Shown here piece by piece: positions 63,166 through 64,000 of a DNA stretch of 64,000 nt (within the stretch, counting starts at the first letter, position 1; every line of letters begins with the position of its first letter). The position numbers and the translations under genes are program-made. The stretch lies in NCBI GenBank assembly GCA_030424975.1, contig JAUHVY010000001.1, positions 493,093 to 557,092 on the forward strand, in the 5' to 3' direction. This stretch comes from Alphaproteobacteria bacterium. GTDB taxonomy: Bacteria > Pseudomonadota > Alphaproteobacteria > Micavibrionales > Micavibrionaceae. The notes below the pieces were generated by a model that made no database searches, had not been told where the DNA came from, and saw only the letters and a program-made list of their open reading frames with translations.

Positions 63166-64000
63166 ATGCGCTTTTTTGGAAAATCGATACTGGGTTTACT
63201 TTTTCTTATTTCCGTAACGGGCTGCGCTCGTATTGAGTTAGCTTCTCATTTTGGCAAAAAGCTTGCTGGGAGCCAAGTTAAGAGTCAGGGGCATTATAAA
63301 GTGGGATCGCCATACACTATCAAGGGTGTAAAATATTATCCCGAAGTCGATTATGGTTATAATGAAACGGGCATCGCCTCTTGGTATGGTCCGAATTTTC
63401 ATGGGAAATTAACGGCAAACGGTGAACGTTTTGATGAAAATGAACTGACTGCTGCGCATAAAACGCTGCCATTGCCAAGTATTGTACGTGTGACAAACCT
63501 TGAAAATGGTAAATCGCTGATCGTGCGTGTGAATGACCGTGGCCCTTATGCGCATGGGCGTATCATTGATATGTCTAAGCGTTCTGCCGAGTTACTGGGT
63601 TTTAGGAAGCAGGGGGTAGCCAAGGTACGTGTTCAGGTTTTGCAACAGGAAAGCATCATGGTTGCGGAAGCGGCAAAAAAGGGAATAGATACTGCCGGTA
63701 TGGAGGTGCCTATGAATCAGGCGTCATACAAACCTAAACCGATGAATCAAAAGCCTGCCACGGTGCAGCAAGCGACGTTGTCAACGCAAAGTCAGCAAAA
63801 AGTTCCGGGACATATGAAGGACGGAAACTTTTATCCTGATCCGATGGTTTCGGAATATCCTGTGACTGCGCAAAAAATATTTGTGCAGGTCGGATCATTT
63901 TCTTCACGCGAGGGAGCGATGCAGTTCTCAAGTAGTCTTGATTCTTATGGGCGTGCACAAATCTATGAGGCAAATGTTAACGGACAGGAATTTTATCGTG
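63166..64000 (+). CDS. rlpA: Septal-ring lytic transglycosylase RlpA, partial (runs off window)
   Basis: The start is an ATG at 63166 with TTGAGGA upstream; the gene continues past 64000 with 278 codons seen. A lipobox ends in Cys20 (ISVTGC). The double-psi beta-barrel domain (about 60-160) contains GIASWYGPNFHGKLTANGERFD and VRVNDRGPYAHGRIIDMSKRSAELLGF in shorter parts. A proline/glutamine-rich linker leads to a SPOR-domain start (KIFVQVGSFSSREGAMQFS). RlpA trims peptide-free glycan strands at division sites. mltB-rlpA adjacency fits. Confidence 0.92.
   Translation, partial: MRFFGKSILGLLFLISVTGCARIELASHFGKKLAGSQVKSQGHYKVGSPYTIKGVKYYPEVDYGYNETGIASWYGPNFHGKLTANGERFDENELTAAHKTLPLPSIVRVTNLENGKSLIVRVNDRGPYAHGRIIDMSKRSAELLGFRKQGVAKVRVQVLQQESIMVAEAAKKGIDTAGMEVPMNQASYKPKPMNQKPATVQQATLSTQSQQKVPGHMKDGNFYPDPMVSEYPVTAQKIFVQVGSFSSREGAMQFSSSLDSYGRAQIYEANVNGQEFYR

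Noticed and set aside
1-64000. CRISPR arrays, insertion sequences or rRNA genes
   Set aside because: No regularly spaced repeats, transposase-like proteins, terminal inverted repeats around a gene, or rRNA-like sequence were found.

Overview
The window looks like chromosomal DNA of a free-living, motile alphaproteobacterium of moderate GC, with no plasmid or phage backbone visible. The evidence is gene order: recO-parC; rpiB-glyA-nrdR-ribD-ribE-ribBA-ribH-nusB; DUF177-rpmF-plsX-fabH-ihfA-merR; hom-glpX-...-recJ; tig-clpP-lon-hupB. Alphaproteobacterial family types agree with this: an aspartate-type HemB, a GlpX-type bisphosphatase, class I PhaC, a CBP3-like cytochrome bc1 chaperone and a RibBA with a degenerate second domain. 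Order-level placement (Rhodospirillales- or Micavibrionales-like) is only a guess.

Layout. 1-3.8 kb: partial Ldh_2 dehydrogenase (-), then recO and parC (+). 3.8-7.9 kb (-): an exported MBL-fold lactonase-like hydrolase, motB, motA and hemB. 8.0-15.5 kb (+): a MarR-type regulator, then a long collinear run for sugar-phosphate isomerisation, one-carbon metabolism, NrdR, riboflavin synthesis, NusB and a FliL-like exported protein. 15.6-21.1 kb: a BamE-like lipoprotein (-), the bc1 chaperone, DUF177, rpmF (59 codons), plsX, fabH, ihfA, a MerR regulator and tRNA-Pro(GGG). 21.1-26.1 kb is the accessory block: small membrane proteins, a DUF3137 protein, a frameshifted gene, a GNAT, a polytopic membrane protein and an RTX-type secreted protein (-).

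26.4-42.1 kb returns to core genes: rplM-rpsI, an exported protein, gamma-carbonic anhydrase, phaC (-), hom, glpX, a large P-loop protein of unknown role, recJ, a small Cys/His-rich membrane protein, gshB-hisI (-), an RhlE-type helicase and lptD. 42.2-53.0 kb: SLC13/RCK transporter, coiled-coil membrane protein, YdbH-like AsmA-fold protein and parE (-), exported two-unit protein, glnA (-), tRNA-His, standalone nnrD, tRNA-Leu. 53.1-58.5 kb: tig-clpP-lon-hupB without clpX. 58.6-64 kb: tRNA-Val, small exported protein, sseA-yceI (-), a thioredoxin-fold protein lacking its cysteines, tRNA-Ser (-), a 2-TM potassium channel, mltB and a partial rlpA.

Genes that work together: motA/motB form the flagellar stator; ribD/ribE/ribBA/ribH supply riboflavin; plsX/fabH start phospholipid and fatty acid synthesis; parC and the distant parE form topoisomerase IV; tig/clpP/lon handle proteostasis; mltB/rlpA cleave peptidoglycan. 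The least explained items are the 583-residue P-loop protein between glpX and recJ, the Cys-less thioredoxin-fold protein, the RTX protein with a 22-bp palindrome upstream, and a possible set of leaderless promoters. I found no CRISPR array, integrase, transposase or complete mobile element. All assignments are from reading the sequence; no database search was run.
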